The notes under the pieces were generated by a model. It saw only the letters and a list, made by a program, of their open reading frames with translations, made no database searches and was not told the DNA's origin. A program made the translations under genes and the position numbers. A DNA stretch of 10,218 nucleotides, taken from assembly GCA_030683195.1 (NCBI GenBank), contig JAUXQA010000517.1:1-10218 (forward strand), given 5' to 3'. The number at the start of each line of letters is the position of its first letter. Positions within the stretch are counted from its first letter, which is position 1. This DNA comes from Rhodoferax sp. GTDB lineage: Bacteria > Pseudomonadota > Gammaproteobacteria > Burkholderiales > Burkholderiaceae_C. Below, one piece after another: positions 1 to 6,711 of this stretch.

Positions 1-71
1 ACATCATGGACGACATCATTGCCGACCACGAGCAGACGATTTCACAGCTGACGAGTTACATCAGCAGTTAG
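1..71 (+). CDS. Possible 3' end of an unidentified gene (partial)
   Basis: From position 3 one frame reads Ile-Met-Asp-Asp-Ile-Ile-Ala-Asp-His-Glu-Gln and continues through Ser-Gln-Leu-Thr-Ser-Tyr-Ile-Ser-Ser to a TAG stop at 69-71. The residue mix is acidic and amphipathic, like a helical C-terminal tail, so it could be the end of a gene entering from the left. Only about 22 codons are visible and no family can be named. It could also be chance open frame; nothing in the window confirms it. Confidence 0.35.
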   Translation, partial: IMDDIIADHEQTISQLTSYISS

Positions 72-230
72 TGAATTTTGTTGGAATTGAAGTCGACGCA
101 ACAGCACATTCCTATCAAACCAGGCACCAATTCCGGTGCAAAGCAGGCCACCGGTTAGCTGAGGCTGAAATCGAACCGTTTCCCCAGAAACAGTCTGCAT
201 GAAATGAGCGTCAGGTATGGAGCGTGATGT

Positions 231-266
231 AATTCTGTATGGCAGGGTAGGCGGGTCTACAGAATT
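231..266. repeat. Perfect 9-bp inverted repeat, 18-nt spacer
   Basis: AATTCTGTA at 231-239 is exactly complementary to TACAGAATT at 258-266. The 18-nt spacer (240-257) is G-rich. It could form a hairpin in RNA from either strand or be a pair of protein-binding half-sites. It lies about 180 bp downstream of the operon's last gene, where an activator site for that operon would not be expected. Confidence 0.5.
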
Positions 267-390
267 TCAAATTTCTCGCCCGAGACCTGACATCGGCGAT
301 GTGACCAACAGTCGGCTGTACTGACGGGACTTCAACCAAAGGGACACCCGGACTCGACCAACAGCGGGTGCTAAAGAGTGTCCGCTTACG

Positions 391-413
391 GGCAGCAAAA
401 ATTTTTCACTGCC
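391..413. repeat. AT-cored near-palindrome downstream of the Bug gene
   Basis: GGCAG (391-395) pairs with CTGCC (409-413) around a five-A/five-T core (397-406), with one unpaired base of asymmetry between arms. It begins about 30 bp beyond the stop codon of the minus-strand binding-protein gene, the usual distance for a terminator or mRNA-protecting hairpin. The GC arm is outside and the A/T part inside, so it is not a standard intrinsic terminator. A role in 3'-end formation is inferred. Confidence 0.35.
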
Positions 414-443
414 GAAGGGCCACAAAACTGTCGCCCCAGGCAT

Positions 444-1415
444 CTAATCTGGCTTGAAACCTGAACTTTTTAACAGTTCGGCATTCTCAGAAATATATTT
501 GTTGGCGTATCTTTTGAACTCATCAGTCGATTCAATCACGGGCTCTATACCAAGTTGTTCGAAAGCACCTGACTTGGCCAACTGCCGTACAGCTTCGTTC
601 GCAGCCTTATTCAAAAATTGAATTCGATCATCTGGCGTATTTTTGGGTGCCCAGATACCGTACCAGGATTCCGTCACAAACTTGCGATAGCCACTTTCAA
701 CGGCTGTAGGCACATTTGGCATGACAGAGCTCCGCTTACTAGAGGTCACGATGATGGGCTTTACTTTTCCTGCCTTGGCCAATGACTGCAAGGAAATGAT
801 TGAGTCAATCAAAATTTGAGTGTGACCGCCTGCCACATCCGTCAATGCTGGTGCCGTTCCTCTGTAGGTGGTCATAGTCAAGTTCAGATGGCCTTCTGTG
901 GCGAACATAAGTGTTCCAAGATGACTTGCCGCTCCAAGTGCAGGTAATCCAGCGGCCCACTTGTCAGGATTTTGCTTTGCAGCTGCGATTACCTCTTTTA
1001 ACTTTGTTTGCGGCAATGTGGGGGATATCACCATTAAAAGTGGTGCCTCACCTATTCGAGCAACATAAGAAAAATCGCTTGCCGGGTCATAGGGCGCATT
1101 TGCAATGACAAGCTTTGTCAGTGCCTGAGTCGATGCGGAAAAAAGCAGTGTGTGCCCGTCTGGGGCTGCAGTCTGCACAAACTTTCCGCCAATCGTCCCA
1201 CTTGCGCCAGGTTTATTCTCCACAACAAATGGAATGTTCAGGTTTGTTTGCATTTGCTTGGCAAGTAAACGTGCTGCGTTATCGACGCCACCGCCAGCGG
1301 CAAAAGGAACGATGAGCCTGATTGGACCGTCAGGAAATTTAACTTGCGCTGACACAAATGTTGTCGCGGACAAAAGTGCAGCCATCAGCGCTTTTCCAAA
1401 ATAGGAAGATTTCAT
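444..1415 (-). CDS. Periplasmic solute-binding protein, Bug/TctC family
   Basis: This 323-residue protein is a tripartite tricarboxylate transporter-type receptor. Such proteins bind small, usually carboxylated, compounds in the periplasm. Residues 1-23 form a signal peptide (Lys at 2, hydrophobic core, Val-Ser-Ala before Gln24). The family signature follows at 31-49, Pro-Ile-Arg-Leu-Ile-Val-Pro-Phe then Ala-Ala-Gly-Gly-Gly and Asp45, and then ENKPGASG at 66-73. In Bug proteins the first-domain loop near this Asp helps set ligand type, but the ligand cannot be predicted here. Length is normal for the family. The ATG has AAAGGA at 1423-1428, 7 nt upstream. The gene follows the small GCSCS gene by 35 nt, so it is probably the last gene of the catabolic operon. 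No TctA or TctB membrane genes are in the window, so it may work with a transporter encoded elsewhere or act as a sensor protein, as some Bug proteins do. Confidence 0.93.
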   Translation of the reverse strand: MKSSYFGKALMAALLSATTFVSAQVKFPDGPIRLIVPFAAGGGVDNAARLLAKQMQTNLNIPFVVENKPGASGTIGGKFVQTAAPDGHTLLFSASTQALTKLVIANAPYDPASDFSYVARIGEAPLLMVISPTLPQTKLKEVIAAAKQNPDKWAAGLPALGAASHLGTLMFATEGHLNLTMTTYRGTAPALTDVAGGHTQILIDSIISLQSLAKAGKVKPIIVTSSKRSSVMPNVPTAVESGYRKFVTESWYGIWAPKNTPDDRIQFLNKAANEAVRQLAKSGAFEQLGIEPVIESTDEFKRYANKYISENAELLKSSGFKPD

Positions 1416-1450
1416 ATTAATATCCTTTCAACTTTCTAAGTACCTAGCTA

Positions 1451-1855
1451 TCAGTCCCTGTAGCCTTTTCTCCAAGATGACGACCCCCCAAAGAAAGGGG
1501 CTTCTGGTGCAGGCCCATGGAGCTTGGCGTATGACTCAATCGTTTTTGTCATACGTGGCAATAGCCAATCGGCCACTTCATCGCCCACGGCCTCTTCTTC
1601 CAAACGTTTCAAAATGCTGCGAATTGCTTTTTCTTGGGTGGCGATTGGACCAGGAACAACCAAAAATTCGGTGACGTGCATCTGGCCCAACCGGTCACTT
1701 TCAGCCCACAAATAATCCGCAATATCATGTTCGAAGTCTTCGAGGGTGACACTCATACCGCTCATTGAACATGAGCAACCCAGTGAAATATGCTGACCCG
1801 CTAACCGGTTCCAAAGACCGGACAAATAGGCAGCTTGTTGCTGGGACGCTGTCAT
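1451..1855 (-). CDS. Small unrecognised protein with GCSCS motif, partner of HyuA/HyuB genes
   Basis: A soluble protein of about 134 residues with no signal peptide or membrane segment. I do not recognise its family with confidence. Its N-terminal third has a helical stretch (Tyr-Leu-Ser-Gly-Leu-Trp) followed by Leu-Gly-Cys-Ser-Cys-Ser-Met-Ser-Gly, with cysteines at about 27 and 29. Next comes an acidic, aromatic segment (Leu-Glu-Asp-Phe-Glu-His-Asp-Ile-Ala-Asp-Tyr-Leu), then mostly helical sequence with a Glu-Glu-Glu run. The ATG at 1853-1855 has GAG 9 nt upstream and lies 10 nt after the hyuB-type stop. An in-frame GTG at 1880-1882 would add nine residues and overlap that gene, but has no spaced binding site. 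Tight linkage suggests a small subunit or maturation factor of the HyuA/HyuB enzyme. Acetone and acetophenone carboxylases, of the same superfamily, have a small third subunit of roughly 15-20 kDa; homology to those is not shown here. Confidence 0.85.
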   Translation of the reverse strand: MTASQQQAAYLSGLWNRLAGQHISLGCSCSMSGMSVTLEDFEHDIADYLWAESDRLGQMHVTEFLVVPGPIATQEKAIRSILKRLEEEAVGDEVADWLLPRMTKTIESYAKLHGPAPEAPFFGGSSSWRKGYRD

Positions 1856-1865
1856 TTTAAAAAGC

Positions 1866-3626
1866 TCAGGCAAGCGCTTCACTGCGCAATTGCTGGGTCT
1901 CAGACTGCATTACTTCCAAGCTGTCATTCAACACCACCCCATAGATTTTTTCAGCAGCTTCGCGGCTGACATATCCCTCGCGAACGTCGTGTGCCACAGA
2001 CTTTGCATCTCGCCTGAAGGGACTACCAAAACCACCACCGCCACCTGAAAGCATCTTGTATGCATCGCCACGTTCCAAGCGGACGTTGAAGATTTTTGCG
2101 TTCGGCAAATCGGTCTTCCACTCGCCTTTGTGGCGAATTGCAATCCCATTGCCCGCAGCCTCGCCGCCGCCGTCCAACCCCCAAGGCTTGCAATGCATGC
2201 GGTCAATGCGTGTGGTCACTGAAAATGGGGATAGCGCTTGCACCACCATCTCTGCGCCAAGGCCGCCTCGGAATTCGCCTGCGCCTGCGCTGTCTTCACG
2301 GATTTTGTAGCTTTCTACCAAAACAGGATATTTCGCTTCAAGCTGTTCGGTAGGACTATTGTGTGTATCGCCGTCATTGATACAGACAGTGACTGACACA
2401 CCGTCCTCGCGTGATTTCGCGCCCCAACCACCGCCCAATGGACCAATCCCCACAATAAACAATCGACCATCTTCCGGGGAAATACCATGAATATTTGGGA
2501 AGACCAAATCTGCGTGATGACCAGCAATTGCACGATGAGGAATTGCAGGAGCCAACGCCTTGAAAATGGTGTCAATGACCGTCATCGGAAATGTCATCCA
2601 GACACGCATGGGGTAAGGACGCTCAGCACTGATCACAGTACCCATGGGCATGATGACCTTCAGAGGGCGAAAACTTCCGTCATTGACTGGGTAATCTGTC
2701 GGCGTCGTCAAGCATTTATATGCCACTTGCGCACAGGCGATACCAGTCGTGAACCCTGAGTTGTAAAAGCCCTTTACTTGCTTGCTCACATCCGAGAGGT
2801 CCACTTCCATCTCGTCGCCTTTGACAGTGACTTTGACGCGAATAGGAATGCGTTTGCCGATGTCCAAACCGTCATCGTCCATAAATGACTCCGCCTCGTA
2901 AACACCGTCAGGAATCGACAAAGTGTTTTGACGGGCCAGCGCTTCGGAAGCATCCATTATCTGGAGAATCGAGGCCTGCACATCCTGGTTTCCGTACCGT
3001 TGAACCAGTTCCAGAAATCTGCGCTCACCAGTGGTGATCGCGGTGATTTGGGCACGCAAGTCACCCAAAGCTCGCTCCGGCATGCGAACGTTCATAGCAA
3101 CAATATCCAGCAAATCCTGATTCACTTTGCCAGCTGATTGGTATTTGATTATGGGGATTTGAATACCTTCAGAGTAAATGTCGGTCGTGATCTGACCAAG
3201 ACTTCCACCCACATCCAACCAGTGCGCCATGCAGCAGGTAAAGCCAATCAATTCACCTTCATGGAACACTGGCATCGTGAACGTGAAGTGATTCAAATGA
3301 CTACCCGTTGTGTACGCGTCGTTCGTTACCAAGATATCGCCCGGGTGGATGTTTTCATACCCAAAGTGACGAATCTTCGACTTTACCGTTTCAGACATTC
3401 CACGAATGAACATTGGCAAACCCAATCCAATGGAAACTGTGTCGCCTTCTTTGGTAAAAAGTCCAACCGTGAAATCCAATGCCTCATAAATGATGAGGTT
3501 GTAGGCCGTGCGCATCAGGTTGGTTTTCATCTCCTCAGTCACGGCAAACAAGCCGTTGCGGATAATCTCAACAATCACAGGGTCTACAGCCTGTGCATGA
3601 ATGTTCTGAACTTGTGTAGTGCTCAT
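1866..3626 (-). CDS. Hydantoinase B / oxoprolinase-type subunit (HyuB family)
   Basis: This 586-residue cytoplasmic protein belongs to the hydantoinase B/oxoprolinase family, partners of HyuA-type ATPases in N-methylhydantoinase, caprolactamase and acetone/acetophenone carboxylases. Family landmarks are Asp-Pro-Val-Ile-Val-Glu-Ile-Ile near 15-22, Glu-Ala-Leu-Asp-Phe-Thr-Val-Gly near 48-55, HPGDILVTNDAY at 94-105 followed by His110 and His113, Ala-His-Trp-Leu-Asp-Val-Gly-Gly at 134-141, and a glycine run at 528-532 leading into FGSPFRRD near the C-terminus. The Asp/His residues around 103-138 lie where relatives hold a catalytic metal; that is family knowledge, not visible proof. Length is normal for the family. 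The start ATG overlaps the preceding stop as ATGA (3623-3626), with GGGAG upstream, so translation is probably coupled. The substrate is unknown: a cyclic amide (hydantoin, oxoproline, lactam) or a ketone to be carboxylated are both open. Confidence 0.93.
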   Translation of the reverse strand: MSTTQVQNIHAQAVDPVIVEIIRNGLFAVTEEMKTNLMRTAYNLIIYEALDFTVGLFTKEGDTVSIGLGLPMFIRGMSETVKSKIRHFGYENIHPGDILVTNDAYTTGSHLNHFTFTMPVFHEGELIGFTCCMAHWLDVGGSLGQITTDIYSEGIQIPIIKYQSAGKVNQDLLDIVAMNVRMPERALGDLRAQITAITTGERRFLELVQRYGNQDVQASILQIMDASEALARQNTLSIPDGVYEAESFMDDDGLDIGKRIPIRVKVTVKGDEMEVDLSDVSKQVKGFYNSGFTTGIACAQVAYKCLTTPTDYPVNDGSFRPLKVIMPMGTVISAERPYPMRVWMTFPMTVIDTIFKALAPAIPHRAIAGHHADLVFPNIHGISPEDGRLFIVGIGPLGGGWGAKSREDGVSVTVCINDGDTHNSPTEQLEAKYPVLVESYKIREDSAGAGEFRGGLGAEMVVQALSPFSVTTRIDRMHCKPWGLDGGGEAAGNGIAIRHKGEWKTDLPNAKIFNVRLERGDAYKMLSGGGGGFGSPFRRDAKSVAHDVREGYVSREAAEKIYGVVLNDSLEVMQSETQQLRSEALA

Positions 3627-5707
3627 GACCGGTCGCTCCCGATTGCAATTTGAAGGTTTCCATACAGATCAACTTTGACGCTGTCGCCGGGTTGGACAAC
3701 AGTGGTTGACGCGTGTTCCTCTACAAGCGCTGGGCCGTGGAACTCATTGCCGCTCTTAAGCAGATCACGTCGATACACGGGTGTATCAACAAATTGACTC
3801 GCGCTGCGAAAATAGACAGGTTTGTGTGTACGAAGCGCTGCATCATCAGGCGTCAATCCACCAGCTTCAACAGCATTGCGGGGCGGTTTCTTCATGCGTC
3901 CCAGTACGGTCACCCGCAGGCTCACAATGTCGGCCGCCTCTTTCGGCGCCGACGTGCCATAGCGAACCTTATGAACTTCGTCAAAGTGGTTCTTGATGGC
4001 TGCATGGTCTTTTCTTGCAAAGAAAACTTGCGGCAAATCGACTGTCACTGCGTGCTCTTGGCCGAAATACCGCATATCAGCAGCACGTTCATAAACGATT
4101 TCTTCCGGACTAATTTGTGAAGCACCAATCGCTGCGCGACCTTCGTCCTCCATCTCTTTGTAGTAGGCCTCTATCTCATCAAAGGACAAACTATCCAATC
4201 GCCGAAATACCGAGCGGACGTAGTCATAACGCAAGTCACTGAAAAGCATGCCGTAAGCGGAGAAATAGCCAGGTGCGTGCGGAATAAGCACCTTGCGAAT
4301 GCCAATTTCACGTGCGATGGCAGAGGCATGCAATGGACCTGCACCACCGTATACCACCATCGTGAAACTACCGGCATCCAGACCCCGTTCTGTCGTTACT
4401 GCTTTGACCGCATGTGACATCTGGGTAACAGCAATCCGCAAGATGCCGTCCGCGGCTCTTGTTGCATCCAAGCCTAAAGGCTTTGCTATTTTTTCTTCCA
4501 TCGCGTGCTTGGCACGATCCAAGTACAACGGCATCTCGCCCCCCAGGAAGTTGTGCTCATCCAGGCGACCCAAAAGCAAGTTGGCATCGGTAACGGTAGG
4601 CTCTGTTCCCTCACGGCCATAGCAAACAGGCCCGGGCATACTGCCGGCTGAACGCGGTCCTACACGAAGCGAACTTCCCAGCTCCACTCGGGCAATCGAA
4701 CCGCCTCCAGTACCTACCTCAAAAATGTCCATCATTGGGATTTGAATGGGCAAGGCCTTTTCATAGCCGCCAATCAAGGCACTGCCCGTCGTCAATGGCC
4801 GCCCTTCGCTGATCACTCCCGCTTTGGCTGTGGTACCACCCATGTCGAACGCGATGGAATCAGGCATGCCTAATTGCGAACAAATGGCCTGCGCACCAAT
4901 GACGCCCGCCGCAGGACCAGACTCCAACATTCGGACACAGTCGCGGCGAGCGTGCTCTACCGGGAACAACCCCCCTGTTGATTGCACCGCATAGAAGTCA
5001 CCCTTAAAGCCCTTATCGCTTAAATGATGTTCCAACTCGCCAAGGTATTCTGAAACCCGGGGCCCTACATACGAGTTCGCAACAGCGGTGGAAACGCGCT
5101 CAAACTCTCGGTATTCCTGTGACAACTCGTGCGATGCCGTCACAAATGCATCAGGGATTTCTTCTTTGAGAATTGCTTTGACGCGGCGCTCATGATCGGG
5201 ATTTCGGTACGAATGCAAGAGCAGCACAGCTACAGCCTCGATATGCTTTGCTTTCAGTTCGCGAGCGAGTTCGCGTACGGCGGTTTCATCTAACGGTTTA
5301 TGGAGCGAACCATCTGCACGCAAGCGCTCGGAAACCTCATAACGCAAAGAACGGGGAACCAATGGCTCATGCTTTGAAAAGAACAAGTTGTAGGCGTCAG
5401 GGCGATTCACCCGTCCAATTTCGTAGATGTCGCGGAAGCCTTCGGTGATCAACAAGGCAGTTTTGGCGCCAGTGCGCTCAAGCAGGGTGTTGATCGCAAT
5501 GGTTGATCCATGCAAAAACAGATAGCCATTGCTCAGGTCGATGCCGGCACCGTCCAACGTGTTTTGGATGCCAGCCACCAACTCACCGTGGGTTGAGAGC
5601 GCTTTGCCAAACGAGATGGAACCAGTGGACTCGTCAAAGCAAGCCAAGTCAGTAAACGTGCCGCCGATGTCCACTGCAATTCGCAGCGAATTTTTATTCT
5701 CGAACAT
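3623..5707 (-). CDS. Hydantoinase A / oxoprolinase-type ATP-dependent subunit (HyuA family)
   Basis: This 694-residue protein is the ATP-using partner of the B-type subunit. It has the ASKHA-like nucleotide fold: a phosphate-binding DIGGTFTD at 13-20 and a second phosphate motif, Phe-Asp-Met-Gly-Gly-Thr-Thr-Ala-Lys, at 287-295. It also carries ESGPAAGV at 262-269, GTGGGS at 332-337, PGPVCYG near 358-364, Thr-Asp-Ala-Asn at 373-376, and a C-terminal-half motif TTERG...VVYGGAGPLH at 438-460. In this superfamily ATP hydrolysis activates a carbonyl or carboxyl group by phosphorylation so it can be hydrolysed or carboxylated. The protein is not fused to its B partner, unlike eukaryotic 5-oxoprolinase. 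The ATG has AAGGA at 5716-5720, overlapping the stop of the preceding FAH-family gene, and the two genes are 11 nt apart. No key motif is missing, so the enzyme should be active. Its substrate cannot be deduced. Confidence 0.94.
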   Translation of the reverse strand: MFENKNSLRIAVDIGGTFTDLACFDESTGSISFGKALSTHGELVAGIQNTLDGAGIDLSNGYLFLHGSTIAINTLLERTGAKTALLITEGFRDIYEIGRVNRPDAYNLFFSKHEPLVPRSLRYEVSERLRADGSLHKPLDETAVRELARELKAKHIEAVAVLLLHSYRNPDHERRVKAILKEEIPDAFVTASHELSQEYREFERVSTAVANSYVGPRVSEYLGELEHHLSDKGFKGDFYAVQSTGGLFPVEHARRDCVRMLESGPAAGVIGAQAICSQLGMPDSIAFDMGGTTAKAGVISEGRPLTTGSALIGGYEKALPIQIPMMDIFEVGTGGGSIARVELGSSLRVGPRSAGSMPGPVCYGREGTEPTVTDANLLLGRLDEHNFLGGEMPLYLDRAKHAMEEKIAKPLGLDATRAADGILRIAVTQMSHAVKAVTTERGLDAGSFTMVVYGGAGPLHASAIAREIGIRKVLIPHAPGYFSAYGMLFSDLRYDYVRSVFRRLDSLSFDEIEAYYKEMEDEGRAAIGASQISPEEIVYERAADMRYFGQEHAVTVDLPQVFFARKDHAAIKNHFDEVHKVRYGTSAPKEAADIVSLRVTVLGRMKKPPRNAVEAGGLTPDDAALRTHKPVYFRSASQFVDTPVYRRDLLKSGNEFHGPALVEEHASTTVVQPGDSVKVDLYGNLQIAIGSDRS

Positions 5708-5718
5708 TTAAGTTTTCC

Positions 5719-6573
5719 TTATGCAGCGTTGGACACGACGTTTCGCAAAATACCCAGTCCTGTGATTTCTACCTCGATCACATCACCCACTTTCATGTAC
5801 ACAGGAGGCTCACGACGGTCGCCCACACCTCCCGGAGTACCCGTTGCAATAACGTCACCGGGTGACAAGTTCGTGAAACCAGACAGGTATTCGATGATCA
5901 CGGGCAAGGTATAAATCAAGTCAGCGACAGAGGCGTGCTGCATGACTTCGCCGTTCAACCGAGACTCCAGAGTGAGCTTGTTCACATCGGAAATTTCATC
6001 GCGTGTAGCCATGAATGGGCCAAGCGGTCCAGTCAACGGGAAGTTCTTTCCTGGAATCCACTGATGTGTGTGACGCTGCCAATCACGTGCAGTGCCATCG
6101 TTAAAGCAGGCATAGCCAGCAATGTGCTCGAAGGCTTGGGCCTGAGTAATGTTGCGGCCACCTGTGCCAATGATCACAGCCAGCTCGCCTTCAAAGTCAA
6201 AGCGGGTGGTTTCTTTTGGGTGTGGAAACTCTCCATTGTGCGCAGTCAAACTGTCAGCAAAACGCGTAAAGATGGCGGGGAACTCGCTATCTGAGCGTTT
6301 TGTTTCCGCAACATGGGTCTTGTAATTCAATCCAACGCAGAATATCTTTCCAGGGTTTGGCATGACAGGCAGGAGTCGCGCTTGCGAGACATCGATTGCT
6401 ACACCGCCGGCATGTATGGCGGCCTCCAATTCTGAAAGTTTGCCGGCCGCAAGCACGGCTTTCAAGTCGGGATACTGTTGCTGAAAAGTCGCAGGTACTC
6501 GAACCCAGGCTTTTTCCGCCTGCCAAGACCCATAGGTGGGCTGCCCCTGGTGTACGAAACTAATGAACTTCAT
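5719..6573 (-). CDS. FAH-family hydrolase/hydratase/decarboxylase
   Basis: This 284-residue protein belongs to the fumarylacetoacetate hydrolase family, metal-dependent enzymes that cleave, hydrate, isomerise or decarboxylate oxo-acids and diketones. The core starts with GKIFCVGLNY at 75-84. Phe-Glu-Gly-Glu-Leu supplies two acidic residues (128 and 130), and FNDGTARDW supplies Asp159; these match the Glu-Glu-Asp divalent-metal ligands of the family. Lys176 and TGPLGPF (181-187) line the usual active-site region, ATGTPGGVG (243-251) is the conserved loop, and the end reads GLGILRNVV. The ATG at 6571-6573 is preferred because AGAGGA lies 6 nt upstream (6580-6585); an in-frame start at 6645 would add 24 atypical residues and cross the promoter region. 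It is the first gene of the operon and diverges from the LysR gene. The exact reaction (acylpyruvase, oxaloacetate decarboxylase, dienoate hydratase or isomerase) cannot be told apart by motif. Confidence 0.92.
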   Translation of the reverse strand: MKFISFVHQGQPTYGSWQAEKAWVRVPATFQQQYPDLKAVLAAGKLSELEAAIHAGGVAIDVSQARLLPVMPNPGKIFCVGLNYKTHVAETKRSDSEFPAIFTRFADSLTAHNGEFPHPKETTRFDFEGELAVIIGTGGRNITQAQAFEHIAGYACFNDGTARDWQRHTHQWIPGKNFPLTGPLGPFMATRDEISDVNKLTLESRLNGEVMQHASVADLIYTLPVIIEYLSGFTNLSPGDVIATGTPGGVGDRREPPVYMKVGDVIEVEITGLGILRNVVSNAA

Positions 6574-6711
6574 TTGCTTTCCTCTTGATACCGGGCTTCG
6601 CCTGTCGTTGCCACGTTGAATGGGTGAAAGTCTAGGTAGAGTCAATGCATCTGTATAGAATCACTTCAGAGATTTCAGACATCTTTAAATATATATATCT
6701 TGGTACTGAAT
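6574..6711. promoter_or_regulatory. Divergent control region between operon and LysR gene
   Basis: This 138-bp gap between divergently read starts is where a LysR-type protein would be expected to control both itself and the operon. On the + strand TAGAAT at 6656-6661 is a five-of-six match to a -10 box. On the minus strand TATACA (6652-6657) is a weaker candidate, so the two promoters may overlap. Neither has a good -35, as is common for activator-dependent promoters. TTCAGA occurs twice, at 6665-6670 and 6674-6679, one helical turn or slightly less apart. An A/T-rich run (6686-6699) follows. No clean T-N11-A palindrome stood out, so the operator itself is not assigned. Confidence 0.55.
6580..6585 (-). 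promoter_or_regulatory. Ribosome binding site fixing the FAH-family gene start
   Basis: AGAGGA on the minus strand sits 6 nt before the ATG at 6571-6573. It is the best Shine-Dalgarno match near this gene and favours this start over the upstream in-frame candidate at 6645. Confidence 0.75.

Larger units (their letters stand above)
72..443. other. Gene-free stretch with several inverted repeats
   Basis: No convincing gene is seen here. A 35-codon open frame at 217-324 has an upstream stop, no good ribosome binding site and no recognisable motif. The stretch holds a perfect 9-bp inverted repeat (231-239 with 258-266), a short GCACC/GGTGC hairpin (124-128 with 135-139), two overlapping stems (342-350 with 365-383) and an AT-cored near-palindrome (391-413). 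None is a classical GC stem followed by a T-run, so the place where transcription of the minus-strand operon ends is not obvious. It may be decayed intergenic DNA or the edge of an inserted module. Confidence 0.6.

Noticed and set aside
231..266. LexA-type SOS box, because of CTGT and ACAG in the arms
   Set aside because: The spacing between CTGT and ACAG is far longer than the 8 bp of a LexA box.
217..324. A 35-codon + strand open frame in the left gene-free stretch
   Set aside because: It is short, bounded by an upstream stop at 205-207, lacks a good ribosome binding site, and contains the 9-bp inverted repeat, which better explains the sequence.
3138..3653. A 171-codon open frame on the + strand opposite the HyuB-type gene
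   Set aside because: It is fully antisense to a gene with clear conserved family motifs, has no recognisable domain, and its composition reads as a shadow of the coding strand.
6574..6645. N-terminal extension of the FAH-family protein to a start at 6645
   Set aside because: The extra 24 residues do not resemble the family's N-terminus, a strong ribosome binding site lies just before the later ATG, and the extension would run into the likely promoter.
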